From Ochotona curzoniae (lineage: Eukaryota; Chordata; Mammalia; Lagomorpha; Ochotonidae), in assembly GCF_017591425.1 (NCBI RefSeq), contig NW_024467101.1, positions 12,040,918 through 12,104,917 on the forward strand: 64,000 nt of DNA. The letters are read 5' to 3'. Both the position numbers and the translations under genes were made by a program. This document shows, piece by piece, positions 1 to 12,689 of the stretch. The notes beneath the pieces are model-generated. The model searched no databases. It saw nothing but the letters and a program-made list of their open reading frames with translations, and had not been told where the DNA came from. The stretch's first letter is position 1. Every line of letters begins with the position of its first letter.

Positions 1-158
1 GGGAGCTGCTGTCCCCGCTCACCCATTTCAGATGCAGGGCCTTCCCCTCTGCAAGGGGCTGCGCTCAGGGCACCAGACCCACAGGAAGGAAAACAAGCTC
101 TGAAGCTGCCAGGGCATCATCTCAAAGGCAAGGCAATCTCTTTTGTTTGGGAGTTAAA

Positions 159-190
159 GCAGCAGCAGCAGCAACAACAACAACAACAAA
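159..190. repeat. (CAG/CAA)n microsatellite
   Basis: A short run of CAG units passes directly into CAA units. It lies deep in the SSH1 intron and is not in any coding frame I can support. Confidence 0.9.
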
Positions 191-728
191 ACTACGATCA
201 GAATCCGAGTGCTCTGGAAACAGCCACCCATCACCCGTGACCTTTGCCTTGAAAAGTACAGGCAGAAATTCCCCATGGTTTCCCTGCCATTTCCTTTGGG
301 GAAAAAAGGGGAACAATGGAGAGAACAGGCTGGTTTTAACCTGTGATTCCCCCACACGCCGCTGGTTCCTTAGACTGATGAGAACCTATCTCCTCCCCAA
401 CCCCGGCCCAGCCTCAATTCCCCTCTTTCCCGGCACATGAAGTCGGGGTGCTGGCATTTGGATTCTCCTGATGACAGGGCCCCAGGCTCACTGTAAAGAG
501 CTTGGCCCGACAGTGCAGAGAAGCCCAGGATCACCTGGTGCTGAGGCTGTGAGGTTACCCAGCGTCATGGGAAACCACACATGGTGACACGGGGTGGTGG
601 CAGCCTGGAGTGGGAGGAGGGAGGCCACAGATGCAGAGATCCTGCCTGACCCAGGCCCCTGCACTTCAAGGGGCCTCACTGTGGCTCATTCCAGCACAGC
701 TAAGGGACTTTAAGAAAGTCTATAAAGG

Positions 729-1036
729 GGCCTGGTGTGGTAGCCCTAGGCCTCATGCCTTGCCTTGCACACACCAGGATCCCATACAGGCACCGGTTCT
801 AATCCCGGTGGCCCTGCTTCCCATCCAGCTCCTGCCTTGTGGCCTGCGAGAGCAGTCAAGGATGGCCCAAAGTCTTGGGACCTGGAAGAAGATTCTGGCT
901 CCTGGCTTCAGATCGGTTCAGCATCAGTCGTTGTGGCCACTTGCAGAAAGAGTCAGTAGACGGAAAATCTTCCTCTCTGTCTCTCCTCCTATCTCTGTAT
1001 ATCTGACTTTGCAATAAAAAAATAAATAAACCTTTT
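729..1036 (+). mobile_element. Lagomorph C-type SINE
   Basis: A full-length tRNA-derived SINE. The head has the gcctggtgtggtagcc motif, the body has the usual catacaggcaccggttctaatcc and gcccaaagtcttggga blocks, and it ends in an AATAAA-rich tail. Confidence 0.85.
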
Positions 1037-1314
1037 TTTAAGTTCATGGAAAACAGAATGAAAAGTTTATTTTGGTGGGGGAAAAAAAAACCACACAAAA
1101 ACTCCCTGAAATTCACACCTAGGTTTTTTCCCATAACATGCACGTTCCATGAACTTTCTGAAGTTCCCTAATGTTTGCAGCTGGCAGTCACAGACACGGC
1201 CACCAGATGGGGTCACAGCCTCCCAGCAGTCACCCCTCTGTCCCAGGTCCTCCAAGAAGTCCCTGTTGGTTACGTGGCTGTCCAGTCCAGAGTCAAGATG
1301 TCCGTGTCCCATTC

Positions 1315-1535
1315 ATGGCACCTGGGTGTGACACCCGGCATCCTGCTTATGTGCATCCTGTGAGGTGGTGGTGATGGCCCAAGCGTATGGATCCAGGCCA
1401 CCCACCTGGGAGACCTGATAGAGTCCCATGCTCCTGGCTTCAGCCCAGGCTCAGCCAAAAACCCATCGAGGCTTTTGGGGAGTGAGCCAGTAGCCAGGAA
1501 CTATTTCTGCTTCTCAAATAAAGAAATGAGTTTTT
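1315..1535 (+). mobile_element. Old, diverged lagomorph SINE fragment
   Basis: The body and 3' part of a SINE are recognisable (cacctgggagacctgatagag, ttttggggagtgagccagtag, then a CAAATAAA end). The head is degraded, so this is an older copy. Confidence 0.6.
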
Positions 1536-2814
1536 GAAAATCCTCCTTTCCTGTTAGTGATGGCGCACCCTTTACACAGGACGAGAGTGCAGACTCACAA
1601 GGCCAGCATCGCAGCTCTAAGAAAACCAACCATCTCGGCCAGTTTAGTGTCCTGCAAAGGGTTGACTCTGGTCACAGAGGGTCAGACCAGGACACACAAA
1701 CAGAAGCGTGACCTTGTGCTTTAAGGTTTGTTCAGCCGCAGTCCTCCCTGTGCCGTACTGCCCTGCACTGCCCTCAGCACTTTGCTCTCCACAACAACGC
1801 AAACGCATCCCCTGACCCTGCTGACTGCCACCTGGGAAGGTCTCTGCAGACCCCGTTCTGCACAGCAGGGAAGACCCCCAGCCGATGCCCCTCAAAGCTC
1901 CCCCATGTCTCCCAACAAGCCACAGCCAGAGCCACATGGACACCAGCCAGGCTATACGTACGGGTGTGGGGCACGAACCCCAGGCCAGTGGAGAGGTCGA
2001 GGTGGCGGGAGGAAGACGCAGAAGTCTGTCACGTAGACAAGGCTCATGACTGCCCTGCTCTCAGCGCCCGTGTGGCTCCCACCACTGGCCACTACCTTCA
2101 GCAAAACCGGGGAGGCAGAGGAAGAGGCTGGAGGAAGGAATGGCCCACCCGAACAGCAAGTAGCTCTGTGTGCCTCTCATCTGCCCTGATATTATGGCTG
2201 AAAAAAAGCCCTTGTCCCGGCATCTCCTGATGAAAGGGCCATTCACAGGGAACAGCCTGGCTGAAGTTCCTCCGACCACGTTCTTCCTACGAGATCTTCT
2301 GCGGGAGCCACAGCATTCAAGGCAGAGGGAAGGCGGCTGCTGACTGAGTCATGAGCCCCAGGTGAACTGGGCCCTGGTCGGACTGATAGCCACTGGGCAA
2401 AGGCCACCCGTTCTTGTCCCACAGCTGCTTACCGGCTAGCCAGTGAGGACCAGGGAAGCCTCTGCACTAAGCCCCCCCCAAGCTTGGAGATGCCATGCTG
2501 AAAATGCCTCAGCCACGCTCATGGCTACAGCAGGGCTTGGTGACTCCTTCGCCGGGGAACATGCAGGCTGAGGGTGTGGGTTTGTGATAACATGGAAACA
2601 CAAAAAACAATTCCCCTGGAAGGACCATGTAGGTGTAGAAAGATCACACTACATATTGGCTCTATATGTTCTACATCCTTAGGGAACTTCTAAAACATGC
2701 ACCCAGGTCAGGTAGAGCTTAATGGTTTATCTGCAACAAAGCTGGAACCAGGGCTTTTTGGAAAAGTTCCAGGGACATACCTTGGGCACAGAAGGTAGAA
2801 TGCCTTCTGGGAGA

Positions 2815-3160
2815 CTTATGCTCCACACTGCAGTGCCTAGGTTTGTGCCCCAGTTCTGCTTCCAATTCCAGCTCCCTGCTAATGGGTATGCTGTGAGGCA
2901 GCCAGGATTGGCTATGTGGGAGACCTGGGTAGAGTTTCGGGTGCCTGGCTTTGACCTGGTCCATCACTGGCTGTTGTGGCCATTTGGAGAGTGAACCAGA
3001 GGATGGAAGATAACTCTCCATGCTAACTCAGCTTTTCATGTATACACATGCAGCAGGGATGGTCCTGCCATCTACAGGGGAGACCTGGACAGAGTTCCCA
3101 GCTCCTGGCCATCGTGGACCTTTGGGGAATAAACCAGAAAGATGCAAGCTCTGTCTCTTA
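2815..3160 (+). mobile_element. Old lagomorph SINE fragments, two in tandem
   Basis: The first fragment (to about 3,030) has tccagctccctgctaatgg, tgtgggagacctgggtagag and atttggagagtgaaccag blocks. A second partial copy repeats the gagacctggacagagttcc block at about 3,078-3,150. Confidence 0.6.
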
Positions 3161-3769
3161 AATGAAAAAGCAAGCTCCTTTCAGAATGGGATTAGCACAA
3201 CTTGGCACAAGAAAAAAGAAGCCATGCTAGAGGTGAAGACCAAAATAATGCTCTCTTTGGAAATAGCAAGAACAGAGGTGTGCAGGTGAAACACACGAGC
3301 CTATCTCTGACCAAATGCTTCCTGGGTCACGGAGGTTCTCGTCCCCAGGGAGGCCCTGCATTGTGAGGCTGTGAAATGTTGACGGCAATGGCGATGACAG
3401 CGAAGACTTCTGAGAAGCTCTGCTGATGACAAAGCACTCTGGCCGACGCTGACTCACTTGGATTTCTATGAAAACTATAAGGCAGACCTAGCATGCTAAC
3501 AGTCAATTTGTGCCTAAGGAAACAGGAAGCTGCTTAGATGGGATGCCTTTTGAGGGGTTTGGATGCTGTATCTCACAGAGAAACCAAGGGACTGGGTCTG
3601 AAGTGAGGGCTTCTGTCAAGGCTCCCAAGCTGACTGGATTGGCTGGAACTTGAACTGCCTGTATGTAAATCAGCCTGAGACTAGGGGCTGCATCCTAAGG
3701 AGATTGGGGCTCACTAGGGCACTTGACCGTAATTCTAGAAAAAAAAAGAAAAATGTGATCCAGATTCTC

Positions 3770-3958
3770 ACTAACGCTCCTGAGCGCCAGCAGAAGAGGG
3801 CTCCTGTCACCCACATGGGAGACGCTCAAGGGAGACAAGGTTCGGGCTTGGCCCAGCCCTGGCTGCTAGGGGAACATTTAGGGAATGATCCAGTGGCTGG
3901 AAGAGCTCTGTCTCTGCCTCTTCCTTTCTTTTTTAGTCTTTCAAATAAGAAATCTTAA
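3770..3958 (+). mobile_element. Old lagomorph SINE 3' fragment
   Basis: Weak but readable body (acccacatgggagacgctcaag, gggaatgatccagtggctgg) ends in a CAAATAAGAAATCTT tail typical of the family. Confidence 0.5.
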
Positions 3959-4029
3959 ACAAACAAGCAAACAAAATATGGGTACCGACAAGCTTTCCAA
4001 AGAGCAGATGCTATAAATTCTTAGATGAA

Positions 4030-4150
4030 CAAGTATTAAACAAGTGTCTATCACTCCCAGCCAACACTAAACTCTGGAAACTCAGAAATGAACCTGACCC
4101 AGTTTCTGCCCTAAGCAAAGGGACAGTGTAGTGGGTCAGAGGGGCATGGC
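4030..4150 (+). mobile_element. Probable L2 3'-end fragment
   Basis: The wording acccagtttctgccctaagc followed by acagtgtagtgggtcag resembles the common L2 3' end. It is short and diverged, so the assignment is tentative. Confidence 0.4.
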
Positions 4151-5688
4151 ACAGTCACTTCCATGCAGTGCAGCAGCTCCTGCAGCACAGAGCTGAACAG
4201 GGGCTGCAGATGCACGCAGGCAGGGGCCTGGAAGGGTCAGTAAACTAGGGGGAAGGAAGGAAGGAATAGAGAAATAATGTCTGAAGGTTAGGGGAGGGAG
4301 ACTTCGAGAAGGTTATGGGAAAATAGAATTGATTACAAGACAGCACACACTCTCCAAGGACTTCCCGAAGCTCCCTGTACTAGACACACCCTATAGCGAG
4401 CAGAGGACAAAGTGGGGTTTGTGGTCAAAGCCCCCGCTGTGGATTTACAATGTGACTGCAGCAGTGGCCGGTTCCCTATAGGTTCAGTCATTCCTGAGTT
4501 AATTCATAAAAAAAAAATCAAGTTTCAGATGTGCAAGGCTCACAACCCAACCTTGGGTTTGTGGCAGATATTAATAAATTCTGTCGATACTAATAAATTC
4601 TGATCCATGACAGACACATGGCACACAGTGCTTTAAATAAGTGATCAACAGCTTCCAGTTTACTGGGGCTTTAGCGTCTCTACAGAGCTTACCCCTGCAT
4701 TTTCCCCTGTGATTCTTACAGTGCCATCCTTCTGATGGAAGGTCAGAAGGTCCACAGTGTCAGCAGTCACATGGTTAGAACAAGGGGTAGAGTGTGCAGG
4801 GGCCCCTCACCTGTGACAGCAGCAGGTGAAGCCGATGGCTGGAGTCACCTCAAGACCTGGACCTGGTTCACTAGAGGGACGGAGACCTCATTCCTAGTGA
4901 AGGGAAGGTCGGGAGGGTGTAAGGGAGCTCAAAGGCTTACTACTGGGCCAGAGACCAGCGAGGGAACACAGGTGGAATAGAAACTTCCTTCTACGGCTCT
5001 CGCTCTCCCAAGCCATCCCTTCCCTTTCACTCATGTCTCAGTTGTTTGGTCCAGCAGGACCTGGCCTGGAAAACACTGATCTTCAGAAGTAACTCTAGGG
5101 ACATGACACACCTGCCCCCCGGGACTCCTGGAGTGCTCTCCAAAACACAGAATGCTGAGAGAGAAAAGCCACTGAACACAGTGAAGGGCTGCCCGCTGAT
5201 ACCCCAAGCAAGAAACGCTGATGGCTGCTTCCTCTCTGCTACTGGAGTAATGCATTGTTTGGCTGGAAGGCGTGGGCTTCTCTAAGGGAGAAGGAATGTT
5301 CGCAAGTATTCCAGTCCCTGCACCAGCTCCCCACCTCTCCCTCATAAGAAAGGCACTGGAGCAAGCAGCCCCAGTGCCCGGCCAATGCACAAAAGCAGAC
5401 CGGGTTTTCTGCACGAAGAAACAGCGGCTGATGTGACTTGCCTTTCGCTCAATAGAGCTGGAGGTAACACCCTGATGACCCCCCAAGAGCTCTCAGGCCC
5501 TGTGGAAACCACGGCCGCTACTCCTGCTGTCCTCCTTGGGGAAGCTTAGCCCCCTGAGTGGGGGAAGAGGTATAAAGGCTGCATTGTGCAGGACAAGCTG
5601 TGGCAGCAACCCTGACTCGGCCATACGGGAGTAACGAGCACACGAAGAATATGTGTGTGAAATAATTTTAAAAACTCCAAGACTTGCA

Positions 5689-6006
5689 GCCCGGCACGGT
5701 AGCCTAGTGGCTAAAGTCCTTGCCTTGCATGTGCCGGGATCCCACATGGGTGCCAGTTCATGTCCTGGCTGCTTCACTTTCCTTCCAGTTCCAGGAAAGC
5801 AGCAGATGACTGCCCAAAGCCTTGGGACCCTGCACCCGTGTGGGAGACCCAGAAGTTTCTGACTCCTGGCTTTGGATCAGCTTAGCTCTGGTTGTTGCAG
5901 CCACTTGGGGAGTGAACCAGTGCACGGAAAATCTTTCTGTCTCCCCTTCTCTCCACAAATCTGATTGGCCTTTCCAATAAAAATAAATAAGTCTTAAAAA
6001 AAAAAA
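5689..6006 (+). mobile_element. Lagomorph C-type SINE, full length
   Basis: Intact head (gcccggcacggtagcctag), full body and an AATAAAAATAAATAAG tail ending in an A run. Little divergence from the other copies, so fairly young. Confidence 0.9.
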
Positions 6007-6254
6007 CCTATGATGACAGCCAGCAATTTTGATGAGGGGCCTGCCGATGCATTCGAATATTCTTGACCTTAGCCCTCGGCCTCTGTCTTTGGGAGTGTCA
6101 TACAAAAATGCAAATTGCTTGTCCAAGCTCACATGACTGAGGGATGGGGTGGGAGGGCTAGGAGAAAAGGTAGGGTCTCAGTGCTGCAAGCCCCATCCCT
6201 TGGGAAAACATCATGACAACTAAGTCCACATCTCTGTGCCAAGAGGTAGAACCT

Positions 6255-6590
6255 GAAAGCGGGTGCTGGGGGCAGTGCAGGGTGGGCCTGGAGCTGGGGT
6301 GAAAGCGGGTGCTGGGGGCAGCGCAGGGTGGGCCTGGAGCTGGGGTGAAAGCGAGTGCTGGGGCGCAGCACAGGGCCTGGGGTTGGGGGCAGTGAAGGGC
6401 AGGCCTGGAGCTGGGGTGAAAGCAGGTGCTGGGGGCAGCGCAGGGCGGGCCTGGAGCTGGGGTGAAAGCGGGTGCTGGGGGCAGTGCAGGGTGGGCCTGG
6501 AGCTGGGGTGAAAGCAGGTGCTGGGGGCAGCGCAGGGCGGGCCTGGGGCTGGGGGCAGCGCAGGGCAGGCCTGGAGCTGGGGGTGAGGCT
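6255..6590 (+). repeat. 46-bp G-rich minisatellite in SSH1 intron 1
   Basis: About seven tandem copies of a 46-bp unit beginning gaaagcgggtgctggg and ending cctggagctggggt. Unit starts are at 6255, 6301, 6347, 6418, 6464 and 6510, followed by a variant last copy. The 6347 unit is expanded to 71 bp. All copies put long G runs on the plus strand, giving G-quadruplex potential. Open frames on both strands across it (about 6,129-6,700) are a by-product of the repeat and low stop density, not genes. Confidence 0.92.
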
Positions 6591-7754
6591 TTCCAGGCTG
6601 AGGAGAGGGAGGACGTTTCCTTGCAGGGAAGGGGCAGGCATTTCTCAGCCTCTGTATCCCTCAACATGCATGGTGTATATATGTATGTATGACAGGTCAT
6701 GCACCAATTCCCAGGGATTTGATGTTGAGTGAAAAGGCAGCCCTTCTCTGAGAGGTGGTCACGTGTGGGCTCTGTGTACTATCACTCCTACGGGGGGGCG
6801 GGGCAGGGCGGGGAATTGGAAATGGCTGAGAAGATTCATTCAGAATATGGGAATGAGGAGAAACCAGGTGGAAATGTGAAGAGATTAAAGGGAGGTTTGC
6901 ACGTGGGATACGTGGTATGACACTGGTGTGGTTTCTAGAATTTGGCCACAAGTCAGATTATGAGCTTCCTAGCAGTTAAAATAAAGAAACAAAGTTGTCC
7001 TTAAAGTCCTGGCAGCCCAGTCCCTCCTGGCAGATACCTGTGGGTGTTCCAACACGATGGACAGACGGACCAGCGGCCCATTTTCCTTTAGGTCCAGATG
7101 GACAGCTGGTGCTGTCTGCTCATTCCGCCAACTCATCTGGGTAACTGTGGTCTTTGGAGGTGAAGTCAGTGGCCACGCTTGGAGCCAGCGCTGCTGGCTA
7201 CCCCAAACCTTGAGAGCAGGATGCTGAGTCACATCCTGCCAGGTGCCTGCACAATGGGAGGCCTCACCAGCAGGTTGCGCCTGCTGCTCTGGGAGCAGGG
7301 AAATGCTCCATTTAGGCCTTTGGGGGCCAGGACTGTGTGTGTGTGAAAGGCCCTTGATCCTGAGCTCACTGAGACCCAGGAGAAGAGAGGCTGTGTCGGT
7401 CTTGCCCGTGAAAGCACGAAGCAGGCCCATGTCTGAGGGCAATGGTCCCAGGTCCGGGGTGGCTGAGGGAAAAGCTCACAGGATCCACCTAAGTAGAGCT
7501 CTCAGACACTACTGGTCAAATGTAGCAATAATTCTCAATTTACAGATATGCTGCAAGTAAAGCTACTTGGTGAAAAATGAAATCAATACAAGTTTGTTTG
7601 GATGCCAAAAGTTCTGAAACCCACGGATATGAAAAGGCTTGAAAAAAGTTTATGGAGATGCAGATTATGAAAAAAAGTCTGGATTTTTAAGTCTGATTTT
7701 GTTTGTTTCGTTTTGGTTTGTTTGTATCAAAGTAAATGTATCCAAACTTAATTT

Positions 7755-8060
7755 TGAAGCTGGCGCAGTGGTATAGCAAGCTAATCCTTTGCCTACAGCA
7801 CTAGCACCTCTTATGGCATAGGGGTTCCTGTTCATATCCACTTCTGATCCAGCTCCCTGCTAATGTGCCTGAAAAGGGAGACCAGAAGCAGTTGCTGGCT
7901 CCAGCTTGGACCAGCCTAGCTCTGGCTGAAGCAGCTATTTGGGTGTATCCCATGTACAAACCTCCCTCTGACCTCACCACATTTCCCTCTGCTTACTGCA
8001 TGTCTCCAAGTTCTCAAGTTCTATTTATTTTTATGAATTTTCTCAGTCATTTCCAATTCC
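7755..8060 (+). mobile_element. Old lagomorph SINE
   Basis: The head is ctggcgcagtggtatagc, followed by a body with tgatccagctccctgctaatg. The 3' half is strongly diverged. Confidence 0.55.
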
Positions 8061-9874
8061 TTCTGGCAGGAGCGATGGTGCACACAGCCCAGTATGACCA
8101 CCTCTTGTGGAAGGGCTGCTTTTTCACTCGGTGTCAAATCTCCAGCATTCAGCACATGACTCATATGTATGTACATACATACATACATGTTGGAATATGG
8201 AGACTGAGAAAAGCAGTAGCTAACTAAATAAAATCCACCTGCTATCAGAGCACTTCACTAGATACCTCTGTCTCCTGCCCCATGTCATGGGGCTTTCCCC
8301 AATGCCCAGGCTGAGGGAACAGATGGCTGAATCCCAGCTCAACCAAGTCACCACTCCATGTCTGCCAGCGGCCATGGAGACATCACAGGCCAGGAGTACC
8401 TGGGCAACTGGAAAATAATGAGTGATTTCTGCAGATGATGGCCAGCATGGCTCTCTCCACAGCATACTGACTAACTGGGTTCAGGTTTGGGGGAACAACT
8501 TCTGAGGCTCTTGGGGAGCTCACAGCAGGTGTAGACTGGGAAGAACTTCTGCAGGGGGTGCTCAGTGGTTCCCCTCCTCCCCGCTTCCCATCCCCCACCT
8601 CCCTCAATCCTCCACCCCACTGTGGGAACAGCATGAAATGGTTTGTGGCCTAAGACCTTGCAACAATATGTTTTGAAACAAAGTCTTTTTAAAACAGCTT
8701 CAAAGGTAGCCATTCAGGAAGGATAAGAAAGAATGAAAAAAATATCTGTAAGGCTAAAGGCCCACACAGCCTGGTGCTTCAGGTAGCTGGCTGGCCTGGG
8801 GGAGCAGAGAGTGGTCATTGGAACTGGGAGGGGACCAGCTCAAGCCCTGGCACTCTGCACATGACAGGTTCCAGCTGGTTGGCTTTGGGCTTTCATGATA
8901 AAAAGGCCTCAGGCCCAGCCGTGCAGGAAGGAGGATGGCAGGAGAGACCACGACGTCCCACCACCAAGCAGCCTGACAGTAGCTGTGTCAAGCCTGGGCC
9001 AGACACCATGTGCCGGACAAGCCTGTCTCTGAGCCTCACAGGGACTCTGACAGTAAGGGGTCTTGCTTCTGTGACAGGGCAGGAGACTGGTCACTGTCAC
9101 ATGAGAAAGCAGGGCGTCCATATCCTGACTCAGGGACCAGCTGTGTCCACATACTGGGTCCCCAGCATGACTCTACTGTTTACCTGAAGCCCTTCCCATC
9201 TGGCCACCATCCCTGTCTGTACCCATCCTGCCCAGCACAGGATGGGTCAGCATGGCTCTCTGGCCAGCACAGGACCCCCACCATGGGAACCCCGTGGGCC
9301 ACAGTCTTGCAACAATCCCAATTACCCGGCTCGCCTGTAGAGTGAGAACCATGACTCCCGGGTTCTCACCATTGGCATATTCTTGTCTCGGTACTGTTCT
9401 AATCAGTTGTCCAAACCCAGAGAACAGGTCACAGGCTGCAGATAGTAAGATGAGCTCTGAAGGCCAAGGCTCTTCTTGTGACTGCTGGGCTGTGCACGTG
9501 GCTCTGCACTGTGTGCTTGCTAACAAGGCTGGGGTTCTAAGCCAAGGGTCGGGTGCCTCTCAGGGGCCAGACCATAGCCTCATAAGTGACTGACGCTGGC
9601 CCCACCCAGGGAGGGAAACCCCCGACAGTCTGTGTGTCACCAGTCTATAGCAGAACACAGGAAGCACAAAACACACACAAGAGATCTGGCCTGGTGGGTC
9701 TCGGGCCCCTCGTTCCCAGCTCTGGAACGTGCCACCCAATCATCTCTTCACTTCGCATGGAAGGAAACAGTGGCTCAAGCTCCTGGTGTGTGGAGTGTGT
9801 CAGGGGCAGGACACAAGGACCCTGAGGCATACCTCTGAAGACTCAAGTACTGGCATCTCAAAAGTTTAATGAAC

Positions 9875-10192
9875 AGGCATGGAGTGATGGTTCAATTGGC
9901 TAAGCCTCCCCATGTCCTATATGGCGCTGGTTCTAATCCCGGCAGCTCCACTTCCCTCCAGCTCCCTACTTGTGGCCTGGGAAAGAAGTCAAGGATGGCC
10001 CAAAGCTTTGGGACCCTGCACCCATGTGGGAGACCTGGAAGAAGTTCCTGGATACTGGTTTTGGATCGGTGCAGCACTGACCGTTGTGGTTACTTGGGGA
10101 GTGAATCATTGGACGGAAGATCTTTCTCTCTGTCTCTCCTCCTCTCTGCATATCTGACTTTCCAATAAAAAATAAAATAAGTCTTTAAAAAG
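9875..10192 (+). mobile_element. Lagomorph C-type SINE
   Basis: Full-length copy with cctatatggcgctggttctaatccc and gcccaaagctttgggacc blocks and an AATAAAAAATAAAATAAG tail. A second, 5'-truncated copy follows directly (10,203-10,380). Confidence 0.85.
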
Positions 10193-10202
10193 AAAGAAAA
10201 GC

Positions 10203-10380
10203 AGTAGAGAATGGCCCAAAGCATGGGAGACCCAGGAGTTCCTGACTCCCACCTTTGGACCAGACTAGCTCTGGCCACTGCAGCCATGTGGGGAGTCAAC
10301 CAGCAGATGGAAGATTTCACTCTATCTCTCCTCTTACTCCCAACTTTCCAAGTAAAATAAACGAAAATCTTTTTGAAAAA
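10203..10380 (+). mobile_element. 5'-truncated lagomorph SINE
   Basis: Begins inside the body (gagaatggcccaaagcatgg) and keeps the ggggagtcaaccagcagatgg block and an AAATAAA tail. Confidence 0.7.
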
Positions 10381-11352
10381 TCAACATATTTTTAAGAAAG
10401 AGCAAGAAGACAGCACCAACTAGCTCTGGCCCAGAGTCTCACCCATGGAGTCGCAGTTGCATAGGGAACTCACCAGTGTGCACAGCAAACACCACCTGGG
10501 CTGACTGCCACACCTCGGAAGGAGCCCTCTGTTGTGGCCCTGACACTGCCTCCATTCACCTGGGTGTCCTCAGGCCAGCGGCCTCACCCTGAGGTCTGAG
10601 ATAGCTGAGTCTCATGGGCCACAAACCTGGCCTCTGGGGAAGACAACATGACACCACAAACTTGGGGTGCCAAAGTGAACCAATTTGAAGTGAATCACTG
10701 TGAAGGCAGCATTTCCCACCCTGGCACCCCTGGTCTAGGGCTCTTCATCTATGGGTTGGGTAAACAGCCCTGCCAGGGCTGAGCTGAGGATGAAAATCCA
10801 CCAAGCTCAAAGTAGCCACGGCCTTCTTCTCACCCCGTTGGAAGCTCTACAGCAGGCTGGAGAAGGGCCTGCGGTCAGCAGGACGGGGCCCCACACATGT
10901 CATCCAGCCATCGCCTCACATAGGTTCCTGGGAAGTCCAACATTCTAAGTAGTGTGCTGTCAGCCAACGGAGGCTGATGCAAAGATAGCAGCGTTTCCTC
11001 ACCCACAGGCAACCTTGAGTGAGAGCTCAGAGAAGGAGGGAGGTTGAGGGGGAAGCAAACCTCACCCCAGGAAAGGGCTGAGGTGAACCAGCAGAGGGGC
11101 AAGGCACTGCACCTGCAGGAGGGGCTCCATGCAGTGGCCAGAAGTGTTGCTCCTAGCTCCTCATCCTTCAGATGATCTCAAGGCCTCCTTCCAGCCTTCC
11201 TCTTCCTCCAGAGAAGCTGCTTAGCACAGTCCACTACTGCCCCCACTTGGGAGTCCAGCCGCTTCCAGCCAGATAACCTTGACCTGGTCCTGTGACCAAC
11301 CAAAACCCCCAGGGTCAGAGAGCCATTCACAACAGCTGTAAAGGTTAAGTTT

Positions 11353-11460
11353 GTGGCCCGGCGGCGTGGTCTAGCGCTAAAGTCCTCACCTTGAACGTGC
11401 CGGGATCCCATATGGGCGCCGGTTCTAATCCCAGCAGCCCCACTTCCCATTCAGCTCTAG
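11353..11460 (+). mobile_element. 3'-truncated lagomorph SINE head
   Basis: The first ~105 bp of the SINE are sharp (ggcccggcggcgtggtctag, cgccggttctaatcccagc). The sequence then leaves the consensus and the body is missing. Confidence 0.75.
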
Positions 11461-12183
11461 TCTCAATCCCAACCCACATCAGCCATCACCATCATGTACA
11501 GAGTAAGGCAATGGATGGGAGTTCTCTTAATCAATCTATGCCTCTCGAACAATTTGTTTTACAAAAAAAGAGATATTTTAAAGTACAGAAAAAACCAGCA
11601 AGTCAAGTCATAAAAACCCGAGGACGGCTATGAAAGAGAAGGTGGTCACCAGGACCTTTTGCAATAATGATGAATGTTAGCCAGATACCTGGGAGCCAGA
11701 CAGACACATGGCTTTGAGAGGCCGACTTGGTGGACGCTCATTTTTCAGGAACCCAGAAGACTGGTACTGCCCACCCTGAGAAGCATTCCTTACCTTCTTA
11801 GAAGACTTAAACAGCAAGAATTCAAAGTCTGCTCACCTGAGGTTCAACTTGCGCTCCTCATCACTGCCAGCCTCCAGCTACAGAGAAAAAGAGAAGGTCA
11901 CCAACAGCCACTGTTGCCAACAGGCCCTTCACCTGCGGCCCACCTGCCATCCTCATTTAGGGTCCAGCAAACCCAGCCCTCACCGAGCCTTGGGATGTGC
12001 TGTTTCCCCACAGTCCTGCCAGAGTCCCGGGCAATTGCTGTTAACACAACACGTCTTCCTTGCTTTCCAGAGCTGTCTGGATCTCACCTTGGGTCGCCTT
12101 TTAGGTGGAAGGGACTGTGCTTTAGGGGAGCCCTTCTTCTCCTCCAGCTAAGCAACGAGTGACTGACAATCATCATTAAAAAA

Positions 12184-12528
12184 CAGCCATTCAGGGCCTT
12201 ACGTGGTAGCCTAGTGGCTAAAGTCCTCTCCTTGAACGTGCCAGGATCCCATATGGCGCCGGTTCTAATCCTGGCAGCCTCACTTCCCATCCAGCTCCCT
12301 GCCTGTGGCCTGGGAAAGCAGTGGAGGACGGCTCAAAGCCTTGGGACCCTGCACCTGCGTGGGCGACCCGGAAGAAGCTCCAGGCCCCTGGCTTCAAATC
12401 AGCTTAGCTCTGGCTGTTGTGGCCGTTGGGGAGTGAATCAATGGATCAAAGATTTTCTTTGTCTCTCCTCGATCTGTATATCTGACTTTCTAATAAACAA
12501 ACAACAAACAAAAAACCCAGCCATTCAG
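12184..12528 (+). mobile_element. Lagomorph SINE with 11-bp target duplication
   Basis: Full-length SINE flanked by identical copies of cagccattcag at 12,184-12,194 and 12,518-12,528. The right duplicate abuts the head of another, older SINE (12,529 onward), so this copy inserted immediately upstream of it. Confidence 0.88.
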
Positions 12529-12665
12529 GCCTGGCATGATAGCCTAGAGGCTAAATCCTCACCTTGCATGTGGGGGTTGGTTCTAATCTACTTCCCAGCT
12601 AGCTCCCTCCCTGTGGCTTGGGAAAGCAGCAGAGGATGGCCCAAAGTTTTGGGACATAAAGAGAC
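12529..12665 (+). mobile_element. 3'-truncated lagomorph SINE
   Basis: Head gcctggcatgatagcctag and part of the body up to aagttttgggacataaag. The rest is lost. Confidence 0.65.
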
Positions 12666-12689
12666 AAGGAGAGATTTGAGGAACAAGTA

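Noticed and set aside
6129..6700. Long overlapping open frames on both strands (up to 180 codons, Pro/Ala- or Gly-rich)
   Set aside because: They are produced by the 46-bp minisatellite and have no family resemblance.
11674..12162. Plus-strand open frame of 162 codons in SSH1 intron 1
   Set aside because: Low-complexity Pro/Leu/Ser-rich translation without recognisable motif; antisense to SSH1 and probably chance.
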